DNA from: JAHDVS01 sp964370985
GTDB taxonomy: Bacteria > Actinomycetota > Thermoleophilia > Gaiellales > Gaiellaceae
Assembly (NCBI GenBank): GCA_964370985.1
Contig: CAYJLE010000012.1
Coordinates: 12,261 to 76,260 of the forward strand
Length of the DNA: 64,000 bases
Direction: 5' to 3'
In this document: positions 39,919 through 49,009 of the stretch, one piece after another
Position numbering within the stretch: position 1 is the first letter of the stretch
Layout: each line of letters begins with the position of its first letter
Program-made: the position numbers and the translations under genes
Notes under the pieces: generated by a model
What the model was told of the DNA's origin: nothing
What the model saw: the letters and a program-made list of their open reading frames with translations, nothing else
The model's database searches: none

Positions 39919-41018
39919 CGGGTGGGGCTCCCTTCCTGGGCGGGCGTCTCGGGCAGGTACGGCTTCGGGAACGAGCCCGGGCCGTACGGGCCGCGCTCGG
40001 CCGCCGCGACGTCCTCGTGCTTCTCGATGCGACCGAGGGCCTTCTCCCCCTGGACGATCCCGGCTGCGCCGTCGCGCCCCTGCACGCGAACGATGTCGTG
40101 GAGCCGGCGCGACTCCCGGACGTCCTTCGCGACGTGCGGCGGGAACGGCAGCGGCACCTTGCCACGCCTGGCGAGCGAGAGCGCGAACTTGATCTCCCGG
40201 ATCGACTTCACGATCCCCTGGGTCTTCGGGACGAGCTCCGTCTCGCGCAGCCACCCGGTCGTCTTCGCGGAATGGACGAACCACTTCGCGTGGCGTGCGC
40301 CCATGTCGCGATCGACCCCGTGGCGCACCGCCTCGGCACCGAGCTTCGCGATCGCGTCGCGCGGGTCGACGCCCTTGGGGCAGCGCTCGTTGCAGTAGTA
40401 GCAGCGGGTGCAGGCCCAGATCCCGTGGTGGTCGGAATACGCCTCGAGCCGCTCGACGGCCTTGCGGTCGCGCGGGTCGCCGACGAAGCGGAAGCCCTTG
40501 GCCAGCGCGGCCGGCCCGAAGAACTCGGGGTCGGACTCCATCGAGTTGCACTCCGACACGCAGCAGCCGCACATGATGCAGAGCGACTCCTTGTGGATCG
40601 GCCGCATCTGCGCGGGCGTGGCGAGGAACTCCCGCTCCGGCACCTCCTCGTAGCCCGTCTCGAGCCACGGCTCCATCGCGCGCACCTTCGACCAGAACGG
40701 GCTCATGTCGACGACGAGGTCCTTGACGACCGGCAGGTTCCCCATCGGGGAGATCACGGGGATGCGGCCGGCCCGGGCGATCGGCTCCATCCGGGTCTTG
40801 CAGGCGAGCACGGCGGCCCCGTCCATGCGCATCCCGCAGGAGCCGCAGATCATCATCCGGCAGCTCTTGCGGTACGAGAGCGACCCATCCTGGCGATCCT
40901 TGACCAGGTCGAGGACGTCGAGCAGGGTTGCCCATTCGGGCGCGTCGATCTCGTAGTCCACGAGGCGGCGCTCGCCGCTCGCCGGGTCGAACCTCCAGAT
41001 CTTGAGCGCTACCTGCAC
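39915..41018 (-). CDS. sdhB: Succinate dehydrogenase/fumarate reductase iron-sulfur subunit
   Basis: A 367-residue electron-transfer subunit. The plant-type [2Fe-2S] site is SCRMMICGSCGMRMDG with the later Cys in LACKT; the bacterial ferredoxin part has LCIMCGCCVSECN and CTRCYYCNERCPKG for the [4Fe-4S]/[3Fe-4S] clusters. At 367 residues it is about 100 longer than E. coli SdhB; the extra C terminus is basic and Gly/Pro-rich, a feature of class E complexes. It lies between sdhA (15-base gap) and sdhE. Confidence 0.92.
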   Translation of the reverse strand: MQVALKIWRFDPASGERRLVDYEIDAPEWATLLDVLDLVKDRQDGSLSYRKSCRMMICGSCGMRMDGAAVLACKTRMEPIARAGRIPVISPMGNLPVVKDLVVDMSPFWSKVRAMEPWLETGYEEVPEREFLATPAQMRPIHKESLCIMCGCCVSECNSMESDPEFFGPAALAKGFRFVGDPRDRKAVERLEAYSDHHGIWACTRCYYCNERCPKGVDPRDAIAKLGAEAVRHGVDRDMGARHAKWFVHSAKTTGWLRETELVPKTQGIVKSIREIKFALSLARRGKVPLPFPPHVAKDVRESRRLHDIVRVQGRDGAAGIVQGEKALGRIEKHEDVAAAERGPYGPGSFPKPYLPETPAQEGSPTR

Positions 41019-41033
41019 GTCACGGATCCCTTC

Positions 41034-42719
41034 CTAGTACTTGCGCTCCTGGGGCTCCCACTTGGTCATTCGCACCGGCCTGTAGCCGAGCTTCGGGCCC
41101 CCGTTCTCCCAGGTGACGATCGAATGCTTGAGGAAAGCCTCGTCGTCACGGGTCGGGTAGTCGTACGGGCGCGCGTGCGCGCCGCGACTCTCCTTGCGCG
41201 CGATCCCGCCCTCGAGCATGCAGGCGGCGATGTCGAGCATCGCGCCGAGCTCGATCGCCTGCGTGAGGTCGTTGTTGAACACGTCGCCCTTGTCCTCGAC
41301 GACGACGCCTCGGTAGCGCTCGCGCAGCTCGCCGATGATCTCGCGCTGCCGCAGCATCTTCTCCTCGCGCCGGAAGACCCCGAAGTTGTCGAGCATCGAC
41401 GTGCCGAGCTCATCGCGGATCGCGTGGGGCCGCTCGCCGCTCGACCGGCCGACCAACTCCGCGATCGCCCGCTCGGCGTCGGCGACGGCCGACGCGGGAA
41501 CGTTTGCGGGCGCCTGGTCGGAGAGCGCCTGCTCGGCCGCGGCCTTCCCGGCCCGCCGGCCGAACGTGATCGTCTCCATCAGCGAGTTGCCGCCGAGGCG
41601 GTTCGCGCCGTGGACGGAGACGCAGGCGACCTCGCCGGCCGCGTACAGGCCCGGCAGATCGGTCGCGCCGACGTTATCGGTCTCGACGCCGCCCATCTGG
41701 TAGTGGGCGCCGGGCCGGACCGGGATCGGGTCGTAGATCGGGTCGACGCCCGCGTAGGTCATCGCGAGCTCCCGCGAGCCCGGCAGCCGCTCGAGGATCT
41801 TCTCGGCGCCGAGGTGGCGCAGGTCGAGCAGGACGGAGCCGTTGATTCCGCGGCCGGCGTCGATCTCCGTCTGCTCCGAGCGCGACACGACGTCGCGGCT
41901 CGCGAGCTCGAGCGCGTTCGGTGCGTAGCGCGCCATGAACCGCTCGCCGTCCTTGTTCAGGAGGTACCCGCCCTCGCCGCGGCACCCCTCCGTGATCAGG
42001 ATCCCGCTCGGATACAGCGTGGTTGGGTGAAACTGCATGAACTCGATGTCCTTGAGCCCAACGCCCGCGCGCAGCGCCATCGACATCCCGTCGCCGGTAC
42101 ACGCCCAGGCGTTCGTCGTCGCTCGGTAGATCCGCCCGACCCCGCCGGTGGCGAGAACGACGGTCTTGGCTCCGAGCGCCTTGACCCCGCCGCGCATGAG
42201 ATCCCAGCAGACGACGCCCCTGCAGCGCCCGCCGTCGACGACCAACTCGTACGCAAAGTACTCCTCGTAGGTGGGTATCGCCCGGCGCATCACCTGCTCA
42301 TAGAGGACGTGCAGCAGGACGTGGCCAGTGATGTCCGCGGCGAACACCGTGCGCGGCGAGCCGGCGGCCCCGAACGGACGCTGGGCGAGCTTGCCGTCGG
42401 GGGTACGCGAGAACACGCAGCCCCAGTGCTCGAGCTGGTAGATGTCGCCGGGCGCCTCGGCCGTGAAGACCTCGATCGCGTCCTGGTCGCCGAGGTAGTC
42501 GGAGCCCTTGACGGTGTCGAACGCGTGCTTCTCCGGGCTGTCCTCGGCAGCGTTCCCGAGCGCGGCGTTGATGCCGCCCTCGGCGGCGCCGGAGTGGCTG
42601 CGCGTCGGGTGGAGCTTCGAGACGAGCGCGACGTCGGCGCCTGCGTCGTGTGCCTCGATCGCTGCCCGCATGCCCGCGCAGCCAGCTCCCACGACCAGGA
42701 CGTCGTGCCTTGCCTCCAC
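41034..42719 (-). CDS. sdhA: Succinate dehydrogenase/fumarate reductase flavoprotein subunit
   Basis: A 561-residue FAD subunit oxidising succinate to fumarate. VLVVGAGCAGMRAAIEA binds FAD; HPTRSHSGAAEGGINAALG contains the His that carries covalent FAD; QFHPTTLYPSG and GGVETDNVGAT are substrate/FAD segments. GTG 42719 gives the standard N terminus EARHDVLVVGAG and is seven bases from TAGGGT (complement of 42727-42732), a leaderless promoter; the frame continues upstream without support. Divergent from pckG, so the TCA and gluconeogenic genes share a promoter region. Confidence 0.93.
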   Translation of the reverse strand: MEARHDVLVVGAGCAGMRAAIEAHDAGADVALVSKLHPTRSHSGAAEGGINAALGNAAEDSPEKHAFDTVKGSDYLGDQDAIEVFTAEAPGDIYQLEHWGCVFSRTPDGKLAQRPFGAAGSPRTVFAADITGHVLLHVLYEQVMRRAIPTYEEYFAYELVVDGGRCRGVVCWDLMRGGVKALGAKTVVLATGGVGRIYRATTNAWACTGDGMSMALRAGVGLKDIEFMQFHPTTLYPSGILITEGCRGEGGYLLNKDGERFMARYAPNALELASRDVVSRSEQTEIDAGRGINGSVLLDLRHLGAEKILERLPGSRELAMTYAGVDPIYDPIPVRPGAHYQMGGVETDNVGATDLPGLYAAGEVACVSVHGANRLGGNSLMETITFGRRAGKAAAEQALSDQAPANVPASAVADAERAIAELVGRSSGERPHAIRDELGTSMLDNFGVFRREEKMLRQREIIGELRERYRGVVVEDKGDVFNNDLTQAIELGAMLDIAACMLEGGIARKESRGAHARPYDYPTRDDEAFLKHSIVTWENGGPKLGYRPVRMTKWEPQERKY

Positions 42720-42807
42720 GAGGCCAACCCTATCGGATCCGCCGGCACGAACGGACAGGAACCGCGCACCGGAGCGGCGACGGCAGCGGAGCGCTACGCT
42801 GCCCGGC
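42720..42807. promoter_or_regulatory. Divergent leaderless promoters of sdhA and pckG
   Basis: The 88-base gap carries TAGGGT (complement of 42727-42732) seven bases before the sdhA GTG and TACGCT (42795-42800) seven bases before the pckG ATG. No Shine-Dalgarno is visible for either gene. Confidence 0.5.
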
Positions 42808-44679
42808 ATGACGCAGCTCGAGGACCGGCTCCGCGGTGCCTCGCCCGAGCCCCCGAACCTGCGCCACGCTCGCCTGCGGGCCTGGGTCGAGGAGCTCGCG
42901 GAACTGTGCCAGCCCGACGCGGTTCACTGGTGCGACGGGTCCGACGAGGAGTACGGGCGGATGTGCGACCTCCTCGTCGAGACCGGCACGTTCGTGAGGC
43001 TGAACGACGAGAAGCGGCCGAACAGCTACCTCTCCCGCTCCGACGCGGGCGACGTCGCCCGCGTCGAGGATCGCACGTTCGTGTGCAGCCTCGCCAGGGT
43101 CGACGCCGGCCCGACGAACAACTGGGTCGACCCGCGCGAGATGCACGCGACGCTCCGCCGGCTGTTCGACGGCTGCATGCGGGGCCGCACGATGTACGTC
43201 GTCCCGTTCAGCATGGGGCCGATCGGCTCCCCGATCGCGTATTGCGGGATCGAGGTCACCGACTCCCCGTACGTCGTCGCCTCGATGCGGATCATGACCC
43301 GGATGGGCTTGCAGGTACTCGACGCGCTCGGCCGGGACGGCGAGTTCGCGCCCTGCGTGCACAGTGTCGGCAGGCCGCTCGAGCCCGGCGAGGAGGACGT
43401 CCCGTGGCCGTGCAACGAGGAGAAGTACATCGTCCACTTCCCGGAGGAGCGAGCGATCTGGTCGTACGGCTCGGGCTACGGGGGCAACGCGCTGCTCGGC
43501 AAGAAGTGCCTGGCGCTGCGGATCGCGTCGAGGATCGCCCACGACGAGGGCTGGCTCGCCGAGCACATGCTGATCCTCGGCGTCGAGTCCCCGGAGGGCG
43601 AGAAGACCTACGTGGCGGCAGCCTTCCCGAGCGCGTGCGGCAAGACGAACTTCGCGATGCTGATCCCGCCCGAGGCGCTGTCCGACTGGAAGGTGACGAC
43701 GGTCGGCGACGACATCGCCTGGATCAAGCTCGGCGCGGACGGGCAGCTGCACGCGATCAACCCGGAGAACGGCCTCTTCGGCGTCGCGCCTGGCACGTCC
43801 TCGAGGTCGAACCCGAACGCGATGGCCTCGTGCGCCGCTAACGCGATCTTCACGAACGTGGCCCTGACGCCCGACGGCGACGTGTGGTGGGAGGGGATGA
43901 CCGAGGAGCCGCCACCGGAGCTCGTCGACTGGCGCGGCGAGCGCTGGACGCCCGGGTGCGGCCGCCCGGCTGCCCACCCGAACGCGCGCTTCACCGCTCC
44001 GCTCGAGCAGTGTCCGTCGCTCGACCCGGAGTGGGACAACCCGGGCGGAGTGCCGATCAGCGCGTTCGTGTTCGGCGGCCGGCGCCGGGACACCGTTCCA
44101 CTGGTGCAGCAGGCGTTCAACTGGACGTATGGCGTCTACCTCGGGGCGACGATGGGCTCGGAGACGACCGCGGCCGCCGCGGGCGCGACCGGGGCGGTTC
44201 GGCGCGACCCCATGGCGATGCTGCCGTTCTGCGGCTACCACATGGCGAGCTACTGGAATCACTGGCTCCGGTTCGGCCGGAGCGTCCCCCACCCGCCCCG
44301 GATCTTCGGCGTCAACTGGTTTCGCCGCAACGAGAGCGGCGACTTCCTCTGGCCGGGCTACGGCGAGAACATGCGCGTTCTCAAGTGGATCGTCCAGCGC
44401 GCGAACGGGCAGGTCAGTGGGATCGAGAGCCCGATCGGCTGGATGCCGCGCTACGAGGAGCTCGACTGGCGTGGGCTCGAGGACTTCTCGCCCGAGCGGT
44501 TCGGCGAGCTGATGTCGATCGACCGGGAGGAGTGGGCGCGCGAGCTGCTCTCCCACGAGGAGCTGTTCTCGGATCTCTACGACCGGCTGCCGAAGGAGAT
44601 GATCTTCGTCCGTCAGCTGCTCCTCTCGGCTCTCTTCCGCTCGCCGGCCCGCTGGGAGATCTCGGCCAACAACGGCTGA
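42808..44679 (+). CDS. pckG: Phosphoenolpyruvate carboxykinase (GTP)
   Basis: A 623-residue GTP-dependent PEPCK, interconverting oxaloacetate and PEP plus CO2. The P-loop with the reactive cysteine FPSACGKTNFAML, the metal/substrate region VGDDIAWIKLG, and GTP-specific segments FNWTYGVYLGATMGSETT and FGVNWFRR are all present. Length fits the GTP family. ATG 42808 is leaderless (TACGCT upstream). Important for gluconeogenesis or anaplerosis beside the TCA genes. Confidence 0.95.
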   Translation: MTQLEDRLRGASPEPPNLRHARLRAWVEELAELCQPDAVHWCDGSDEEYGRMCDLLVETGTFVRLNDEKRPNSYLSRSDAGDVARVEDRTFVCSLARVDAGPTNNWVDPREMHATLRRLFDGCMRGRTMYVVPFSMGPIGSPIAYCGIEVTDSPYVVASMRIMTRMGLQVLDALGRDGEFAPCVHSVGRPLEPGEEDVPWPCNEEKYIVHFPEERAIWSYGSGYGGNALLGKKCLALRIASRIAHDEGWLAEHMLILGVESPEGEKTYVAAAFPSACGKTNFAMLIPPEALSDWKVTTVGDDIAWIKLGADGQLHAINPENGLFGVAPGTSSRSNPNAMASCAANAIFTNVALTPDGDVWWEGMTEEPPPELVDWRGERWTPGCGRPAAHPNARFTAPLEQCPSLDPEWDNPGGVPISAFVFGGRRRDTVPLVQQAFNWTYGVYLGATMGSETTAAAAGATGAVRRDPMAMLPFCGYHMASYWNHWLRFGRSVPHPPRIFGVNWFRRNESGDFLWPGYGENMRVLKWIVQRANGQVSGIESPIGWMPRYEELDWRGLEDFSPERFGELMSIDREEWARELLSHEELFSDLYDRLPKEMIFVRQLLLSALFRSPARWEISANNG

Positions 44680-44721
44680 CGGCGTCCCGCCCGCAGGCGG
44701 GCGGTTGAGCCACGTCGCACG

Positions 44722-46131
44722 ATGTGGGATGATCGGGCGGTCATCGGGCGCCGCTTCCTCCCACTGGTAGCAGCCCTCGGCGCGCTCGTCGCGGTCTTCG
44801 GGGCGAGCCCCGGGCAGGCAAGACTGCTCGAAGACCCGGCCAGCGGCGTCGAGGCGCTCGTGGAGAGCTGTCCCTCGGCGGCCGAGGTCGCGAGGATCGC
44901 GGCCGAGCTCTCGCTCACGTTCGAGTACGACCCGACCGCGCCGGCGCTCGCGTGCACCGCCGCGACCGGGTCCGTGGACCTGACCGAGCTCGAGCGGCGC
45001 GCCTACCAGGCACTGCTCGTCATGGACGAGATCCCCTTCGCACGCCCGCTGCCGTGGACCGCGGCGACGCCCTACCGCTGGCTGGTCGGCGCGATCGACG
45101 GGATCCGCTTTCGCCAGCTGGGCGCCGTGTCCGGATCCTGTTGCGCGCCGGCAGGCGTGATCAGCGTCGACCCTGACGGCTACCTTCCGATCAGCGCCTG
45201 GATACACCCCCAGAGCGGCTCGGGGCTCGCGGGGCTTCTGATCATCATCGCCCACGAGGCCCGCCACGCGGAAACGGGGCCGCACACGTGCGGCGGAGTC
45301 GACCAGACGATCGCCGAGCTCGGCGCGAACGGCGTGACGTACTACCTCAGCCTCTGGGAGGCTCTCTACACCGGCTCGTACCTCGACTCCACGATCGCAT
45401 CGGGAGAGTACAGCCGCGAGCAGGCAATCCTCTGGAGCGAGGAGCACGCCTCGATCTACTGCAACATCCCGTCGACCGATCTCGCCCTGTCGGCCGATGC
45501 CCCGGCAAAGGCCGACGCCGGCTCTGCGATCACCTGGAGCCTCGTCGCAACCAACGCCGGCGCGGCCACGGCGCCCGAGACCTACGTCTACGTCGACGTT
45601 CCCGCGACCGCGCGGTTGCTCGCCGCAACGCCCGGGGCGGGGACCTGCACCGCCTCCCCGGCCGGCGCCCCCGCTGTGATCGGGTGCGCGCTCGGCCCCC
45701 TGGCCGCTGGGGCATCCGTGGAGGTGGAGCTCAGGCTACAGCCGACGATCTCCGCCAGCGTCGTCAGGGGCGGCGGAAGCTTCGCGGCGCGCGTGACCGG
45801 GCCGGTGCTGGACCCGCTCCGCTCGAACAACGCCGTCCAGCTGCGGACGTCGATCGTGGTCGCGGAGAGGTGCCCGGGCACGCGACCGACGGAGGGCGGG
45901 CGGGTCGTCCTGGGCACGCCGGGCAACGACGTCCTTCGGGGCACGAGCGGCGGCGACGTGATCTGCGGCTTCGGCGGAAACGACGTGATCCGCGGCCTGG
46001 GCGGCAACGACTTCCTGCGCGGCGGGAGCGGGAATGACCGCCTGATCGGAGGCGCTGGCCGCGACCGCTGCATCGCCGGCGCCCCCGGCTTCGGTCGCGG
46101 CGATCGCCGCTCGGGCTGCGAGCTCGGCTAG
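44722..46131 (+). CDS. Secreted HExxH protein with DUF11-like and RTX-type calcium-binding repeats
   Basis: A 469-residue exported protein. After a signal peptide (FLPLVAALGALVAVFGA) the first domain contains HEARHAETGPHTCG, a zinc-protease-like HExxH motif with a following histidine. A middle domain (about 255-370) has the immunoglobulin-like DUF11 pattern (WSLVATNAGAATAPETYVYV). The C terminus carries hemolysin-type nonapeptide repeats GNDVLRG, GNDVIRGLGGNDFLRGGSGN. The protein probably acts outside the cell; proteolytic activity is suggested but not proven. The exact start is uncertain; ATG 44722 was used. Confidence 0.7.
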   Translation: MWDDRAVIGRRFLPLVAALGALVAVFGASPGQARLLEDPASGVEALVESCPSAAEVARIAAELSLTFEYDPTAPALACTAATGSVDLTELERRAYQALLVMDEIPFARPLPWTAATPYRWLVGAIDGIRFRQLGAVSGSCCAPAGVISVDPDGYLPISAWIHPQSGSGLAGLLIIIAHEARHAETGPHTCGGVDQTIAELGANGVTYYLSLWEALYTGSYLDSTIASGEYSREQAILWSEEHASIYCNIPSTDLALSADAPAKADAGSAITWSLVATNAGAATAPETYVYVDVPATARLLAATPGAGTCTASPAGAPAVIGCALGPLAAGASVEVELRLQPTISASVVRGGGSFAARVTGPVLDPLRSNNAVQLRTSIVVAERCPGTRPTEGGRVVLGTPGNDVLRGTSGGDVICGFGGNDVIRGLGGNDFLRGGSGNDRLIGGAGRDRCIAGAPGFGRGDRRSGCELG

Positions 46132-46221
46132 CCGCGACGGGCCCCAGCGCTTCGGACTCCAACGCGGGTCGGGTCAGGACCCGTCCTCACCTGCCCTCGG
46201 CCCGGGCGGAGCGCGGAATCT

Positions 46222-46252
46222 GAGTCGCCTCGACTCAAGGGGTCTGACCCCC
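46222..46252. repeat. Palindromic elements between convergent genes (terminator or REP-like)
   Basis: GAGTCG-CCT-CGACTC (46222-46236) is a perfect 6-bp hairpin, followed at once by GGGG-TCTGA-CCCC (46239-46251). A third weaker palindrome CGGGTCAGGACCCG lies at 46170-46183. GGGGTCTGACCCC-type cores occur as REP elements in various bacteria, so these may be dispersed repeats rather than, or as well as, a terminator between the HExxH gene and the cupin gene. Confidence 0.45.
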
Positions 46253-46273
46253 TGATCGGAGGCCGTTGGATCG

Positions 46274-47164
46274 CTACCCGGGCACCTGGAAGCGGACGCC
46301 GACGCCCCGGATCGAAACCTCGCGGTCCCGGGGGAACCAGACGATGTCTCCGGGCTCGCGGGTGCCGAACGCGAGGTAGGTGAGGCCGGTCTCGCCCGCG
46401 CGGAAGGAGTGCGCGGCCCCCGTCGCGGCCGGCCGGGAGACGACGCTGCCGGCACGCACCGGGAGCTCCTCGTCGCCGAGGACGCAGGTGCCGGTGCCGG
46501 CGAGGACGACGAACAGCTCCTCCTCCTCCGAGTGGCAGTGCGGCGGCGCTCCCTCCGCGCCGGTTCCCAGCACGACGTGGCGCAAGCCCGTGCGCCGCGA
46601 GCCAGCCGCGCGGCCGAGGTCGCGGACGGTCGCGCCGCCCCAGCGCTTCTGCGAGGCGACGTCGCCCACCGCCACGATCCGGGGCGGGCGCGGGCGCGGG
46701 TCTCCGACCTCCGGCGGCCCGGCGGCAGCCTCCTGCTCGAAGGGGTGGCCGCCACGGCCGATCTCGACCCAGCTGCTCCCGAGCCAGGCTACGCCCGCCC
46801 GGGGCAGGCGGGTCATCGTCGCAAGCGCGCGCTGCCCGAACGCGAGCATGTCGAGGCCCTCGCCGCCCGCCCGCAGCGTGTGCACCTCCGCTCGTGGCAG
46901 GTGCACGAGGCAGTCCCCAGCCGCGACCGCGAAGGAGTCGCCGTCCTGCCACGAGAGCCCGGCGCCTGCCAGAACGTAGAAGATCTCCTCCTCGATCCCC
47001 TCGGCGTGCGCCGGCGTCGACCAGCAACCGGGCTCGAGGACGATCCGGTTGACGCCCGCGCCGACGGAGCCGGCGGCGGTCCCGAGATCCGTCCAGGCTC
47101 CCGCGATGTGCCCGAACTCGTAGCGCTCGGCCTCCACCTCGTCCCAGTGCGCGATCGAGCCCAC
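46274..47164 (-). CDS. Bicupin protein
   Basis: A 296-residue protein with two cupin domains: the first with NRIVLEPGCWSTPAHAEGIE and EIFYVLAGAGLSWQDG, the second with GAPPHCHSEEEELFVVLAGT and LPVRAGSVVSRPA. The second retains H-x-H and Glu metal ligands; the first has a single His and may be degenerate. Substrate unknown. GTG 47164 was chosen because GAGAAT (complement of 47172-47177) lies seven bases upstream, a leaderless pattern, and the further in-frame upstream sequence is basic low-complexity. Confidence 0.75.
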   Translation of the reverse strand: MGSIAHWDEVEAERYEFGHIAGAWTDLGTAAGSVGAGVNRIVLEPGCWSTPAHAEGIEEEIFYVLAGAGLSWQDGDSFAVAAGDCLVHLPRAEVHTLRAGGEGLDMLAFGQRALATMTRLPRAGVAWLGSSWVEIGRGGHPFEQEAAAGPPEVGDPRPRPPRIVAVGDVASQKRWGGATVRDLGRAAGSRRTGLRHVVLGTGAEGAPPHCHSEEEELFVVLAGTGTCVLGDEELPVRAGSVVSRPAATGAAHSFRAGETGLTYLAFGTREPGDIVWFPRDREVSIRGVGVRFQVPG

Positions 47165-47265
47165 GTCCCGGATTCTCGCACGCCAGCGCCCGCGGGCGCG
47201 GACAGCCCCGGGGACGACGAACCGGGCCAGGCAGGAAGGGGCAGGCCCACCGAGAAACCGCGACC

Positions 47266-48114
47266 GTGGACGCACGCGCCGCGATCGAGCGCTTCCTCGC
47301 CCGCCCGTCGCTCTCGGAGGCGACGCGGCGGAGCTACCGCGGCGACCTCGAGGAGTTCTGCGGGTGGCTGCGCCGTCGCGGCCTCGAGCTCGAGCAGGTC
47401 GACGCGCGCGTGCTCACCGCCTACGCGACGGAGCTCGGGAGCGCCCGGCCGGGCAGGCGGCCGCGCAAGCTCGCGCCGGCCACGCTCGCGCGCAAGCTCG
47501 CCGCGATCCGCTCGCTCCTGCGCGCGACGGTCGGTCCCGGCCGGGTGCCGGACGTCGCGCTCGCCGGACGCCGGCCACGGCGACTGCCGTACGCGCCGAC
47601 CGAGCGCGAGACGGACGCGCTCCTCGGCACGCTCGACGGCGACGATCCGCTCGCTCTTCGCAACCGCGCGCTCTTCGAGCTCGTCTACTCCGCGGGGCTC
47701 CGCTCCCAGGAGGTCGTCGACCTCCCCGTCGGCGACGTCGACTTCGAGCAGGAAGCGGTCCGCGTGCGCGGCAAGGGCGGCAAGGAGCGGGTCGTCCCGC
47801 TCGGCGAGGAGGCCGCTTTCAGGCTGCGGCGCTACCTGGCCGACGGCCGCCCGCAACTCGCCCGCGGCGCCGAGAACGCGTTCTTCCTCTCGGCCCGCGG
47901 CCGGCCGCTCAACACGTCGACGTTGCGGCGCCTGGTGCAGAACCCGCACCGGCTCCGCCATGCCTTCGCCACCCACCTGCTCGAGGGCGGTGCCGACCTC
48001 CGGACGATCCAGGAGCTGCTCGGCCACTCCTCCCTCTCGACCACGCAGGTCTACAGCCACGTCGACGGGAAGCGCCTCCGCCGGGTCTATGACAGCGCCC
48101 ACCCCCGCGCCTGA
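47266..48114 (+). CDS. Tyrosine recombinase, XerC/XerD family, first of tandem pair
   Basis: A 282-residue integrase-family recombinase. The N-terminal SAM-like core-binding domain runs to about 105. Catalytic residues are visible: Arg in YSAGLRSQEVVDL, Lys in GKGGKERVVPLG, H-x-x-R in NPHRLRHAFATHLLEGG, His in LLGHSSLSTTQ and Tyr in VYSHVDG. The stretch just before box II (RRLVQNPHRLRHAF) is about eight residues shorter than usual. It overlaps the second recombinase by 26 bases. Two adjacent Xer proteins may form the heteromeric chromosome-dimer resolvase. Confidence 0.88.
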   Translation: MDARAAIERFLARPSLSEATRRSYRGDLEEFCGWLRRRGLELEQVDARVLTAYATELGSARPGRRPRKLAPATLARKLAAIRSLLRATVGPGRVPDVALAGRRPRRLPYAPTERETDALLGTLDGDDPLALRNRALFELVYSAGLRSQEVVDLPVGDVDFEQEAVRVRGKGGKERVVPLGEEAAFRLRRYLADGRPQLARGAENAFFLSARGRPLNTSTLRRLVQNPHRLRHAFATHLLEGGADLRTIQELLGHSSLSTTQVYSHVDGKRLRRVYDSAHPRA

Positions 48115-49009
48115 CCCCCACGTCGGCGGGTTTCTCGCCCTCCTCGGCGCCCGCCGCTCGCCGCGGACGCTCGACGCCTACCGTCGCGACCTCGCAGACC
48201 TGTCCGCGTTCCTCGGCCGGTCGCCCGCCGACGCGACCGCGGACGAGATCGAAGCCTGGCTCGCGGCGATGCGCGAGCGCGGTCTCGCCGCCAGCTCGAT
48301 CGCCCGCCGCACCGCCGCCGCGAGGAGCTTCTACCGCCACCTCGTCCTGCTCGGAGCCCGCGCCGACAACCCGGCCGTGGAGGTCGAGCTTCCCCGCCGG
48401 CGGCGACGCCTGCCGAGGACGCTGTCGCCCGCCGAGATCGAGCGGCTGATCCAGGCTGCGAACGGGCTCAACCCACGCCAGCTGCGCGACCGCGCCCTCG
48501 TCGAGCTGCTCTACGGCGCCGGCCTGCGGGTGAGCGAGGCGGTCGGCCTCGACCGGGCGCGCGTCGACCTTGCCGAGCGGCTCGTGCGCCCGCTCGGCAA
48601 GGGAGAGAAGGAGCGGCTCGTCCCGCTCGGCCGGGAGGCGACCGAGGCCCTGCGCCGCTACCTCTCCCGCGGGCGCCCCCACCTCGACCGCCGTCACCGC
48701 CCGGAGCTGTTCCTGAACGCCCAGGGCGGCGCCCTCACCCGCGCCGGCGCGTTCTTCATCCTGCGCCGTCTCGCCGAGCGGGCCGGGCTCGAGCCCGAGC
48801 GCGTCCACCCGCACCTGCTGCGCCACTCCTTCGCGACCCACCTGCTCGAGGGCGGCGCCGACCTGCGCTCGGTCCAGGAGATGCTCGGCCACGCCGACCT
48901 CGCCACGACGGAGCTCTACACGCACGTATCCGATCGGCGCCGGCGCGAGACCTACTTCAGCGCGCACCCGCACGCCGTACGCGGCCGCCGGCATCCTTCG
49001 GGGGGATGA
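48089..49009 (+). CDS. xerD: Tyrosine recombinase XerD-like, second of tandem pair
   Basis: A 306-residue tyrosine recombinase that looks full length. Arg in YGAGLRVSEAVGLDRARVDL, Lys in GKGEKERLVPLG, HPHLLRHSFATHLLEGGADL, LGHADLATTELYTHV with the nucleophilic Tyr are all present. Its ATG (48089) lies inside the 3' end of the first recombinase in another frame, so the two are coupled. XerD-type enzymes resolve chromosome dimers at dif. The name is by family resemblance; which of the pair acts as XerC or XerD cannot be told. Confidence 0.9.
   Translation: MTAPTPAPDPHVGGFLALLGARRSPRTLDAYRRDLADLSAFLGRSPADATADEIEAWLAAMRERGLAASSIARRTAAARSFYRHLVLLGARADNPAVEVELPRRRRRLPRTLSPAEIERLIQAANGLNPRQLRDRALVELLYGAGLRVSEAVGLDRARVDLAERLVRPLGKGEKERLVPLGREATEALRRYLSRGRPHLDRRHRPELFLNAQGGALTRAGAFFILRRLAERAGLEPERVHPHLLRHSFATHLLEGGADLRSVQEMLGHADLATTELYTHVSDRRRRETYFSAHPHAVRGRRHPSGG

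Noticed and set aside
40017..43841. A 1274-codon plus-strand open frame
   Set aside because: Antisense of sdhB and sdhA and out of frame in pckG; shadow composition.
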